In this document: piece after piece, positions 1-11,900 of the stretch
How positions within the stretch are numbered: the stretch's first letter is position 1
Layout of the letters: each line of letters opens with the position of its first letter
Assembly: GCA_900708905.1 (NCBI GenBank)
Contig: CAADRB010000078.1
Location: 186,001 to 250,000, forward strand
Length of the DNA: 64,000 bases
DNA from: Hymenolepis diminuta
Lineage: Eukaryota; Platyhelminthes; Cestoda; Cyclophyllidea; Hymenolepididae
Direction of reading: 5' to 3'
Position numbers and translations under genes: made by a program
The notes under the pieces: generated by a model
What the model was told of the DNA's origin: nothing
Seen by the model: the letters and a program-made list of their open reading frames with translations, nothing else
Database searches by the model: none

Positions 1-304
1 CTCAAGAAAAGTGATTAGTACTTAACAGAGACTCGAGAGATTGTACGACAAAATACAAAATTAATTCAGTTAACAATGGGCTCTCGTGGAAACTGTTATA
101 TATTGCTCAATTTTGAAAGAAAGTGGAGTCATCAATTCTGTGATTTTTATGCTTATTCTCAGAGGTTACCTAGGCGGGTAATAGGATTTATTATTTTCAC
201 AACAGTATTTTAACATACGACAGAGCAAATATTTACTATTTTTATCGTGAGACTGCAAATAAACTTAGTTAGCATTAAATATTCCAATAGGAAATAAGAG
301 ATAA

Positions 305-400
305 GGTACCAATGGATTCGTTTACTATGTATTACAAATTTCAATTTTCGTGATTTGTCCCCGGGATGCCCAATGTTTATTAAAGTTCAGTTAACTGGGA
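305..400 (+). repeat. Dispersed repeat family B, partial copy
   Basis: A short match to the core of family B: ACAAATTTCAATTTTCGTGA, then TTTGTCCCCGGGAT, corresponding to the TTTCATGATT-GTTCCCAGGAT core of the other copies. Flanks are not recognisably related. Confidence 0.3.
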
Positions 401-760
401 AGGTTTTTCATATTATATCATTTTCCCCCTCTATTAGCTAAGATAATTAAATACAACTAGCTTTCGCTATTTTTACATTGTAGAGCTCACTAGAGTTCAA
501 TCAATACAACGGCAATATTTTTCAACGTTATATAGTGTTGAATATTTATGCAAAATGAAAAAAAAACTATTTTTCGCAGAAAAAACCAATTGCACATTTC
601 AAAAAACTATTTACTTCCCTACTTCAAACAAACGGGTGAAGTAACCACAAATTTTCATAAGTGAGGCAGGCTCCTTTGAAGGAATATAGACAGCGGTTCC
701 GAATAACCGTCAAAGTGAAGTTGACTGGAAAAAAGTGCCCCACAATTTTCAAAAAGACTT

Positions 761-844
761 TTAATTAACACTCTAATTAAGGCCAATTTGCCTATATATT
801 AATTGGCAAGGTTACCGTTTGTGACAAAGTATTGTTGTCACAAA
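761..844. repeat. Three adjacent perfect inverted repeats
   Basis: Three hairpins lie end to end in 84 bp: TTAATTA / TAATTAA (761-767, 774-780), GCCAATT / AATTGGC (782-788, 801-807) and TTTGTGACAA / TTGTCACAAA (818-827, 835-844). Loops are 6, 12 and 7 nt. All arms are perfect. Confidence 0.6.
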
Positions 845-2883
845 GTAGGGATTTATAAACGATCGTAATACCTTATATTTACATGGGAATAAGTTATATT
901 CCAGCATTACTTTGAACAGATTAAGAATATATTATAAGTTAGAAAAGACGATTTTTTTTGTCTTTGACGTTAAGAGTTAGATTTCTGAAACAATGAAGAA
1001 TCTGTCGCTCAAATTATGAAGGAGATATTATTCATCTATTCAAGCAACCGCGTTGACTACTAATTAACACAATATAAAATAAATTTTCTGAAAATATAAA
1101 TATATTTTAGTATAAATAAAATGTATAGGTATTCAATTTGGCTTTTCATCTTTAAGTTACGGTACTTATGTGGTCGAGTTGAGTTTTCGAGTAAAAGTTC
1201 CGGTTAGAAATAGAACACCCCAATCGTATGCCTTAAACATTTTAGGAGTCGCAAAGCAATTTTAAAATTAGTACCTACTAAGTCAGATTGTTTGAAACAA
1301 TCATGATGCCAAGCTACCATTGACAAAATCTGGACAACCACTGAAATACTGCAAGGTATCCACTGACATAATTCTGGAGTTACAATCTCTCAGACAGTGT
1401 AATGAAAGCAGAAGACTTGCTACTCATAAAACGTCTTAACAATTTAAATAGTAAAAGCGTTTGAATATATTACAATAATGGGCTTCCTGGTTAATTAGTA
1501 ATGTAGCAGTGATAAAAATTTACTTCCAAGTATGATCATGGAAGGATTGTAATCGAATACCCAACGGACGAATTCTTTTCCCGGGTTTTTATTTATTTTC
1601 TTCAGAGTTCCCTAAAAATATTCAAGTTAGAATAGTTAATTGGTGTGGATAACAATTAGGGTAGAAATTGAGAAAAATAAACAGATAACTATAGCATTTT
1701 ACTAACTCAAATGTTCTGATTCTTCTATTTCGAGTCGCACCAAATTATATCATGGAGTTAGCCGATAAGATATAAAGAGTATGATTCATACAATTAACAG
1801 TAAATCAACTATTAATTGTAATTTAAGAGAGAGGCGTTTTCTCGTGAGCTCCGTGTGCACTTCATGTTGCTCGGAATTAACCAGGTAGAAAAACAATTAG
1901 GGAACAAAACGGATTTCTCTGTCAAAATAGCCACCGCCAACAACAGCATTGTCTGTTCAACTGTCAGAAAATTATCAGAAATTGAGGCATATTTATCAGT
2001 ATATAAAAAATTTCCCAGTTAGGCCTAAGTTGGAGCATATGAAAATGTGGTTGGTGTGTATTTTGCAGTTGGAAAAAGTGGCAAGAAAAGACATGAGGCT
2101 ACTCGGATGAGTCAGGTGAATTTTAGAATAGTTAAAAATGTGGCAAAATAGAATAATTCTGGTTGATCTCCTGTAGATTATTACTATTTCCTTATTTAAT
2201 TTCTCTTTCCTACCGCAAAATATGAGGAAATAATAGGCCAGGCTTCGTTGATAAAACGTTCCCTGATTTTGATCACACAGACTGATATGAAAGCTTAGAA
2301 TTTTGATTTAAGAATGCTAGTTCTAAATGAATTTATTAGGAATGTATCGATTGATCGATGAAAGAATGATAAATGGAATACATCAATTGTGCAATTGGTG
2401 TAATCTATAATATATTGGCATTTATGAATGAAAACCAGGCTATGCCTACTAACATTACTGGTCTAGCGGAGAGTGTGATCGAGTTGAGGATGACTAAGTT
2501 GCAAGTTCAGATTTTATTCAATTTACATTAGACATGAAGGAAAAACTTTCTCCTATCATTAATCAGTTAGAATTATACTGTTTGAAAAATTCTTGTGAAT
2601 ATAAAAATAGGAAAAACAAAGAAGTTATTTACATATAAATTCACATAAAGTCAGCTGGGTCATGAACATGAATTAAACTGCACATCACACAAACCTAATC
2701 GACCTCCAAAAATTCAAATAAAATTAAAGCTATTCTTCCAATTTTTCGATCTTTATAGCTTAGAAAATCTTAAAAACTCCGACTACCTGTTATAAACTGA
2801 TTTTGATTATCAAAAGAAACCGATGATTCGAAACCAAGCTCTCGATTTAAACAGTTAGTCAGTAGGATCTAAATATCACGGTA

Positions 2884-2903
2884 AGTAGCTGGTGCCAGCT
2901 ACT
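2884..2903. repeat. Perfect 9-bp inverted repeat, 2-nt centre
   Basis: AGTAGCTGG and CCAGCTACT are separated by TG. Confidence 0.6.
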
Positions 2904-5845
2904 GAAATCATAACTTTTAATTATAAAAAACGAAGCATTAAAATATTTAGTAAAAGTAGACAATTCGTTGCAAAGTTAAATAAAATCCTCTTCTCCTAAT
3001 CGGCTCCCCTTTCCTCTCTTATTTGACAATTTTACCATTTTACCTGTCTAGATTATTTTTAAATAATTAAATCTTTTTGAATGGTGTCTTCATGAGGAAC
3101 CCAAACCATATTTCTACGTTTCCAAAACCTGTACTTGCTAATAATTCAAGAGTGCGATAATTGAAATTCCCTTCGTTGTGAGTATAAACATTTTACTCAA
3201 TTGAATAAAACCAATTGTTTTAAAATCTCATTACAAGTTTAGTATATTGGACTGGATTGTAGGCGAGATGGTCAAAATTTCAAAGATATGATTGGTAATA
3301 AATGTAACATATCATTTTATTTGAGAGTTTAGATTAAAATTGTAGCAACAGTGCAGCCTGTCTCTACGATCTAGGCTGCTGAAAAATAATAACAAAATCG
3401 GAGTATAGAGGGAAAATAGAGAGGGAGTTGGAAGTTGTATTTTAAAAGGGGTGAACCACTAAATTTAATCCTAAGTTTAACCAGTTCAATCTTTGTCCCA
3501 TTTGTGGAATTCAATAAATTAAAAAATATTGAAATCACCATCGGAAAATATCTCTAGTAATTAAAAGTTAAATTTAAAAATGATATTAAACATGAATTCA
3601 ATATATTTTAATTTGAAATGACAATAAAAGTGGAATTATTTCAGGTTGGAAACTGACCTCAATACGTTAAAAATTTCATGAGGCTTAAAATACAAAGCTA
3701 ACAATATGAAAATAGATGCTGAAACTACATGAACACTCCTGTTAGCTTATACTATTAATGCACATTCATTTGAAGCAATTATATAAATAACTATTTTTCT
3801 ATTATATTTTCATGACTGACTTTTTTTCGGTCTGTGTTAATGCTATCAGACACCATCAACCGGTCAGATCTATCGCCATGTATACGACTCCATTCTTTTA
3901 AAGATGGCAAATGGCTGTTCAATTTCTTATATGCTCCACTGAATTTGAATGTATTTGTGGAGTACATCGTTATCTGAATACCAGCAAAAATTAGCCCTCA
4001 TCCAATCACGTTCAGAACGTTCCTCCAACCGAATAGAAAGCTCCTAAAATGTCTCAAGGCCTAAAGCGTTTAACAACAAACGGGCAACAACTTCAACTAG
4101 GTTTAAAATCTCAAATCGTCAAATTTCACTTTAATCCTATCGATAATTGTATTTTTGAATGGTCTATACCCTACGTTCCGAACCATTTCTTTGATACAAT
4201 CTTCGATAAAAGAAACAATCAAATAAAACTATTATTAACCAGTAAATTTACTTCAAAATAAGCATTCAGTCTTTTTCCTAAATTTAAACTTAATCGAAAA
4301 ATGTCCATGTACTATTCATCTCGTTTTGAAACATCATTTTACTCGACAAATAAAGTATATTTTCCCTAAAACTCAATCCAGACACAGATTTTTTCGATCT
4401 ATTTTAAAATTTAAGTTGATAAATTCTTCAGAAAAAAGATGTAAAATATTTCCGACAGGAATTACAGAGAGAGTATTTTATCTGATTAAGACAATGAATG
4501 AATAAATTATTTGGGAACGTCTTAAGTGTCTAAATTACTGTAAAAAATTAAGAGAGGAAAGAAGAAGAAAACACTGAGATAACTTCATTTTAATTTGTCA
4601 CTCCTTTTAAATTTAACATTAATGATATATTAACAAAATGTAAGAGTTACTTTTAAGCAATATTTCGAGAATCTTCTGATGAATAAACTCTCTAAGTGGT
4701 CCTGAAAAAAATAGAGGGAGAGAGAAAACACTTTCTTGCGTTTGAGAAAATGAACTTCGAGTTTTACAGACTTCTTCTTTACTATTTTCCTTACTCTCGG
4801 TGTGCATTAAAATGCTTACCTTTTTTTCTTCATCGATTAGCCTCTCCAGAAGACTTCAGTTATCTGATGGTAATACCGATTTTTGTTTGAATACAAATTT
4901 ATGTGAATAAATATTTCTAAACACCTCATTTCTTGATAAATACATATATATCCGTTAATAAAATATACGCAGAATATATGATATATTTAAGTCAAATTAT
5001 AATTCAAAAATGAATTTCCACGAAGAAAAAGGTAAGCACCACAGGTAAAATGTTTTTATGCTGAAAAGGGAAAAAAGAACCTTCTCTTCTTGCTAAGAAT
5101 TATGAGCGTTTAATTGCTGAACCATTTAATCTTCATCCTTCCGCTATCAGACAAAATCAAAACTGGTTTGTGGAATAGTGAACAAGCTAACGGATTCAAA
5201 TCTTCACTCCTGAGAATCAATATCAAGTGTAATTTTCACTCCATTGTTTTAAAACAAAACAAATACATAAATATAACAAACTCTAAAGATAAAGGAATAC
5301 CAACCGCAACCCAGACTATGCACAAATTTATGGTTCACAAATTTAACATTTACCGGTGCAAATGCTCTATCTTTGCACAAAATCACATCTTTGATACTAA
5401 CCTTCGACCAAATGTTCCAAACAGTAGCCCGATTATCATAGATTTAGTAATATTTCCTACCGGTTTATATTATTTCTTTAATAATGTATTACAGACTTTT
5501 ATCCAAAGGCATTCTCTTAAATCCCTAAAATAAATCAGTCATAATTGATCCTTATGTGATCATCACTTAAGCATGACTCATTACTACCTCTGCAGGATAA
5601 CTGTTAAACTAAAAAAGAAAATACAACATTATTAGATTCTATACATATTCAGATAATATGTTTTCTTTATTTATTCTCCATTCTGATTTTAAGGTGCGTT
5701 AAGAGCAAACAATTAACATCGATCGATTATCGTTTCAGCGACTATTTTTACAGGAGTATTAGCCCCAAATCATTTTATAACTGTATTTAAGTAATAATAA
5801 AAGTGGAGTTTACAAAGTTCAAACAAAATTGATGAGCACCCATAC

Positions 5846-5946
5846 CGTAATTGGACCATTCGTCTGCAATGGCTGTTCCCAAGATACAGATACGGCTGCA
5901 TTCGAAATCGCAGATGCTTGAATATTCAAAGGCGGTGATGAAGGAG
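5846..5946 (-). CDS. Lar: Lar exon 9: first half of fibronectin III domain 2
   Basis: This 101-nt exon, phase 1 to phase 0, encodes residues 494-527. The acceptor is TTGGCGTAG and the donor follows ATTACG with GTATGG. It reads APSSPPLNIQAS, then AAVSVSWEQPLQTNGPIT. This is the standard start of LAR FN2 (vertebrate: APSSAPRDVQA, ILVQWKEPEEPNGQI), with the core Trp516 and the Pro-x-x-x-Asn-Gly turn. The second half of FN2 (the strand starting Tyr-x-Val-x-Tyr) should follow in phase 0, but I found no convincing exon for it in the remaining 5.8 kb. It is probably left of the window. Confidence 0.9.
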
Positions 5947-8900
5947 CTACGCCAAAATAAACATTAATTACTTTAAGCTTAAGCCTATCAACAATCAATA
6001 CATATAGTCGTTTGCTTAGCAAAATCATACAAATACATGCAAAAGCTCGTTTCTTACCCTCTTGCTCAGTAACGAAATGAATAGGTTTTGTTGAAGGAGA
6101 AACGTCGCCATTGACACCAACCGATCGACACCAGATCGTGTAATTGGTGTATGGCTTTAATCCAGTCAGATGGAACTTCACTTCAAGTGATCCTGACTCG
6201 ATTTCTGTCGTTGGTATCAGTCGAAACTGCAAACCGATCTAAATTATGAAAGTCAAGTTAGCCAAAATCGTTAGAGTTCGCATAACGTGACAAGTTAGCA
6301 GATTATGAGGTAACAATTAAGAACAGAGAAACGTTCTTTCCTACTACAAGATAGGAGCAAGACAGTGATGGTGACATAATATTTACGTTAGAAGAGAGTA
6401 TGGAGAAGATCTAGGTAGCAGAGGAAATGTCAATGTTGAGGATTTAGATATGGGCGAAAAATTGATAAACAGCTTAGAATCCAAGGGATGAATCATATAC
6501 GGTAGTGATTGAAGGGGGTATAAAACCGGTTCTATCGAGAATCAACTCTGAACAAGCCCTAGTTTTTCTGCCAAGTAGATTAACTATTGACGTATATGCG
6601 ATAATTTGAATAAACAGCCACACTGTTCAAAACCAGTAGAAATAGATGAGTAATGGGCAACCGTTTCCTTCGGTCAGTACACAAGAAAAAATATTCAATA
6701 ATTCAAACCTGTTCTGAATAGAATCATCTTAACTTAATCTTGATCATCTTAACGTTATTAATTCGTCATAGTTCTGAATTTGGAGACAATGAGTACTACT
6801 GTATTTTAAAAATTATACAAATTAGGATGTATACCAGATATGCTTCTTTCAGATTAACGTCTAAATTTAAATTTGCTATAAAAATTTAATGGCATCTAAA
6901 GTCTGGTGTTTGCAGACCGGATTTTTTGGACAACGGAAATACCATTTTAATTTTCTAGGAAATCAACCGTACCAAAAGGATATTTTGAATCATTTAAAAT
7001 GACTGTCATTTAAAAAATAAATCACTTTTAACCCAAATTTTTAATTAGAAGACAGTGCAAGCGGTGGATTGTAATAACTTACTTTGACACTTAAATATTT
7101 TAAAAGTAAGTAGACTTTATTATCTGAAAGGTGGCTTGCCAATCCATATATGAAAGTAAAGGTAGATTAATAAGGTTTTTAATAGGTAGAGCTATTCCAT
7201 GGGTTGGAAAATATTGCAGCGCCAGAAGTACGCTTTTGTATTTCTTCAAACAAATCACAACTGCTTTGTAAAAAGCTTGAATAAGAGAATACGAATGAAA
7301 AAAACGTTTGAGCGTGAAAACCATTTCAATCTTCGGCTACTTGGATTTGGTACTGCATTCTAAAGTTCTCAGACAGCTCATTTAACGAAGGTCACAAGGA
7401 GAAAGAGGCAGAGTTTCTAATTGAACTTAAGAGAAATCTGTATTTTTAAGACCGAAATCACCAAATTTTATTTCTTTTTTAATACAACCTATGTGATATT
7501 GAAGGTCACATATCTAACCATTCAAATGGTATCATTGATAGTAGTACAATGAGGTCAAAATACTACTACTCATTAAAAGGAACGATCTAAGAATGGAATT
7601 GATATAAACTCTTCGCTTGGAAAGCTTCGTAGAAGTGACTGTCGCTGAAAGTAATTCATTTATATTTGTTGTAGAGACTGCAGTTCAGATTATCCCAGAA
7701 TAGAACTGACAGAACGCCGGCAAACAAAACTCAAAACCATAGAGTTTTTGTCCAGGATGAGCAATTCACGTTGGTGGTCTCTAAGTTGCCCATCACCCTT
7801 ATCAATGTGCAGACGCACGCCGCTTCTGACAGCTTGACCGTTAGTCGGGACAAAAAGCTATCTATCAGGCAGTGATGTTTTGACTTTCGACATCAAAAAT
7901 GTGAAGATGACTTCGCAAAAAAGTTTCTTTTGAATAAATAAACTACACTTCCGTATTATCTCGCTTGTGTTGGGTTAAGTGTAGCTCAGCGGTATCTAGT
8001 GCCACAGAGATAATGGAAAGTAGATCTCCTTGCATTACAATAGTGGAAATATCTAAATTATAAAAAATTCAAGTGAAAATTGGTTAACTTCTGTCGTTAT
8101 AATTCACTACGAGCTTCGCTGCCATAAAATGGGTAGTAACTTGGGCTGGGTACTTTCATTACAAAACGGAAAAATGTTGATTTCGGCTTTCTTACGGGTA
8201 AGCTGCTTATTTCTTTATCCAGTAGCCTAATTAAAATTTAATCCATAAAAATCAGGACCCTACTTTTTCTACCATTATTAGTAACTTGAAACTATTTTTT
8301 GGAGAACTCTATGGCCTTCAATAAAGTGACAACACTTTAATGGTCGCACAAATCATGGGAATTGAAATGAAATTATATAGTGGTCGATTTCGATCGGCAA
8401 TCAAACTTATATTAATTGCAATAGATTTGAGATCGAAAAATACCCAACTCCTACCTCAATCCAAATAAAGCTCAAACTTTGACTGTTCAACCATTCACCT
8501 ACCGCAAACTCATGGGAGCGAAAGGCTTTTGTGAAAACTCGTTCCCACCACTTTGATTGTTTAAATGTGTGAATTTTGCAGTTGAGCTGAATAGTGTTTC
8601 GGGCAAAAGACAAATACACAAACCACACATGTGTGGTTCAATCGTTAAAAAGAATGACTCCTACTTTGTCTCTTTTTTAGTCACTGAATAATTAAATAAA
8701 TGACAAAGGTCTACAATTAGATAAAATAGAGCTAAATAGAAACTTCATTAAAAAAATTAATCGTCCAAATTCGTTTCAAATGATCAATGGAAATCAGCTA
8801 GATAACTGAAGAGGGAGGCTTACACAAAGAAGGTTTTATAGATTTTTCATTAATTGTATTAAGCAATTCTAAATGGTATTCATATAAGCATCAGTAAGCA

Positions 8901-11900
8901 TTATTTTCACTAAACATATGATAAAATTGATCAAATTTAAACACGGAAATGTTTTTTTGATTTTATAAAGGCCGGACCAATTTTGTCGATGACATTCTGA
9001 GAGTTAAGTTAGGAAACTGAATGAAATTTAAAATGCCAAAAAATATTGTGAGAAAATAAACAAAGATATTATTATTTATTTCTTTATTTTTATTCACACC
9101 CGTTTATGAAGAAAAGACTGCAAAATACTTGAAGTTCTTTCTTGAGATTGAGCATTTTTTAATTTGAAAGGAATGTAAGTTATTTGTTAATAAGATTCCC
9201 ACATACTCTCTGGGAATCAGGCGTTTTATTCGTCATAATGTAACATTTGAATTCGTATTATTGTGAGAGCGCTTAGTCATTTGTAAAAGACTTTCTGTGA
9301 ACAATAACTTGACTTCTAAAATGTGAATCATTCTAATAAAATGACGTGCATTTCGCGAGAAGGAAATCAAGAAGCAGCAATTAAACCACCAGCCAGCACG
9401 GACAACTAGTTCAGTTTTAAAAGTAATGACGAAGAGGCTGATGATTACGTGGAATATTCAAAGACTCAAGAATTTATAATAAAAGGGTTGAGGATGACAT
9501 TTTTTGGAGTAAATACCAACTTAACAACTCCGTAATTGTAAATGTAAGTGTAGTAACAAAACTTATCTTTTAAATTTGACCAAAGCAAGTTTTTCCTTTT
9601 GGTATAAGACGAGTTTGAGCTATTTAATCAGATGCCAGATTGCAAAAGTACAGACAAATACTTATTTGCTGAAAACTGTTATCAAATAGGCTACATTATT
9701 AAGCCTCTTCTGAACTATAGGCCTTCTATTATATCTATTCGAAAAGACTGTAGTGTCATGACTTATGGGTGTGCTATATCGGTTTAACGTTTATAACTAC
9801 TTGCCAGTTGATGATCTCTGATTATTTGCTTATTCAAAAATCACAAAGTGACTCGCCAGGATAAAACCAGTTAGCGCCTGAAGATCTAGCTGACTTTGCC
9901 TGTCTATCATAATCCGGGCTGTCTTCCTCCAGTACTGAAGCCTACTTCTTAACTCTCAACACCTTTTTCTCCTTCATCCTTTCCCCTCAATCATTTCCTT
10001 CTATCCACTACACGTTTATTCAACCCAAACCTTAGTGTTCTTGGTCGGTAAAGGCTGTTGTTTCCTATTAATCTAAAAAAGATCATTAGTTCTATGAGAG
10101 GATATCAATTCTAACTTCATTTGCCTTTTAAAGTAGCTTTGCTATTTGGAATTAGAGTTGCTTTATGGTCTTAAAGTTACGAAAAAGCAGCAGTTTTGGC
10201 ACAAAGTATATAAAAATAACTTGTCTCAGGATTCAAATCTTCAAAATTTGCTTCTCCTTTCCCATAAAGTTTTTACTAAAAGTGTGCGCCTTCCTGTCAA
10301 AAATACAACATTGATACAAGATATTGATCTAATAGACTTTTACAAAGAAAGTATGTCTGTAAAAAGAAGAAATTTTTGTATAATACATATGAAGATATCT
10401 TTAGAAATACTCCAATGACGACTATCTAAAGTAGGTTTTACAAACCCAAGGAAATTAAAAAATCGTGAATTGGTATTTGTCAACAGATATATTTAGTGAT
10501 CATATGAGGACACTACGGTACTTTTAAGCCATAACATACTAATTTTTGAATTTAGATAACAAGTAAATGATTCCAATTCCCCACTAAAATATTTAAAACA
10601 TATGGGGTTATTTAAATGGTCTGTTATTGACTGGGTACCATTATTCTTCATCAATTTAGAGTTTGAGGGTTAAAGTTTACGAAAGTTCTAAGTTACTCGC
10701 AAGTGTTGCAAATTTATAACAAATCCTATCTTGGAATAGCAGCTGATCGTAATAACTTATTACAATGTTTATGATTACTTGATGGGGGCCATGAAAACAT
10801 AGAAAATACCTCCTATTATTGAAGTATCTTGAATAAAAACCAACGTCCACTCCTAGTCTATTCGATCTTAATTATCAAATGTGTTTTTACTTAAATTCGA
10901 TGAAAATTTATCGATGTCTTTTCAAGTCCATGGATTTTCTAACAACTGAAAGTCGCAAGTCCAACAATTCACTTCAACTTAATTACACACTTTTAAATGT
11001 AATAAACATATCTTTTCTTAGTATTCCCAGGTTTGCCTTTAGAACCCTAATTCATATTCCTTGCTTTGAAGGTTTTTTAAAGTGGCTTCCTATAAACAAA
11101 ATTTAAGAACATTCCGTTACTTCATAAACTTAAATTTCGAATGACCAAACTTTAATACATCATTAAAATCTTTGATTTAACTTCGCCTAAAACAGTAAAA
11201 TCTTTAGTCTCTATGGGACATCTATGTAATCTGTTATTATAACACACAGCAATGTAGAAAATTTATAAAATTTTTCATTATGAGAAATCAATTAACGGTA
11301 ATTCCAGAAAGTAATAAGAGGAGAAGAGATCCTAAAGATGTGGAAAGTACAGTCAAAATAGTAAAGAGTCGTTCTTCATTTTATTTTTTGAATCTAGTTG
11401 TACAATATTTACTAAATGAGAGGCACGTGTTTCAGAATTCAACTTTCATGATTTGTTCCCAGGATTGCAGTATGCTTGTCTACAATGTCCAGTGCCTATT
11501 GACCGGTTGTTTAAATGCGATGGTCGGTTTTATTTCCTCAATTCATTATTACTTCTGAAGGTTGAGAAATTAGAATAACCTAACATGATATTAAACAATT
11601 TACATAATCTTTAAATAGGAGAGATGAGATATCTAAATAATATATTTATAGTCTTGGCCTTAAGTGCAAAAAGTGACTGCAAATAACAGCGATATTTGAG
11701 TTAATTTCTGGAGAAAAGTTTACCGATTCCTTTTCTTTCATATTAGAAATAACTACATCCACACTTAGATATATGATTTCAGGATAAGAAATAAGTAGCA
11801 GAAATAGTTTTGCCATAGGTGTTAAAAGGTATCTTTGATTGAATAGTGTTAGGAGTTTTATAAAAATAGATTCAAGTAATTTCGAGCAATGTTGAAAGAT

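Larger units (their letters stand above)
1..5845 (-). other. Lar intron 9 (start), AT-rich non-coding
   Basis: No FN3-like exon was recognised on the minus strand here, although one missed short exon is possible. A 139-codon plus-strand open frame at 5114-5533 and a 70-codon one at 4049-4261 are AT-rich, resemble no family I know and are treated as chance. Contents of note are a partial copy of repeat family B (about 305-400), three adjacent perfect inverted repeats at 761-844 and a compact hairpin at 2884-2903. Confidence 0.5.

Noticed and set aside
640..740. Candidate exon for the missing second half of FN2 (minus-strand frame with GYSEPLS)
   Set aside because: No FN3 Tyr/Leu pattern, and no acceptor and donor in the phase required after exon 9.
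5114..5533. 139-codon plus-strand open frame
   Set aside because: It is the longest open frame in the window, but is AT-rich, has no recognisable domain or splice context, and lies inside a Lar intron on the opposite strand.
7978..8040. Functional tRNA gene
   Set aside because: The A box is good, but the acceptor stem does not pair and the T-arm lacks GGTTCGA, so it is listed only as a tRNA-like relic.
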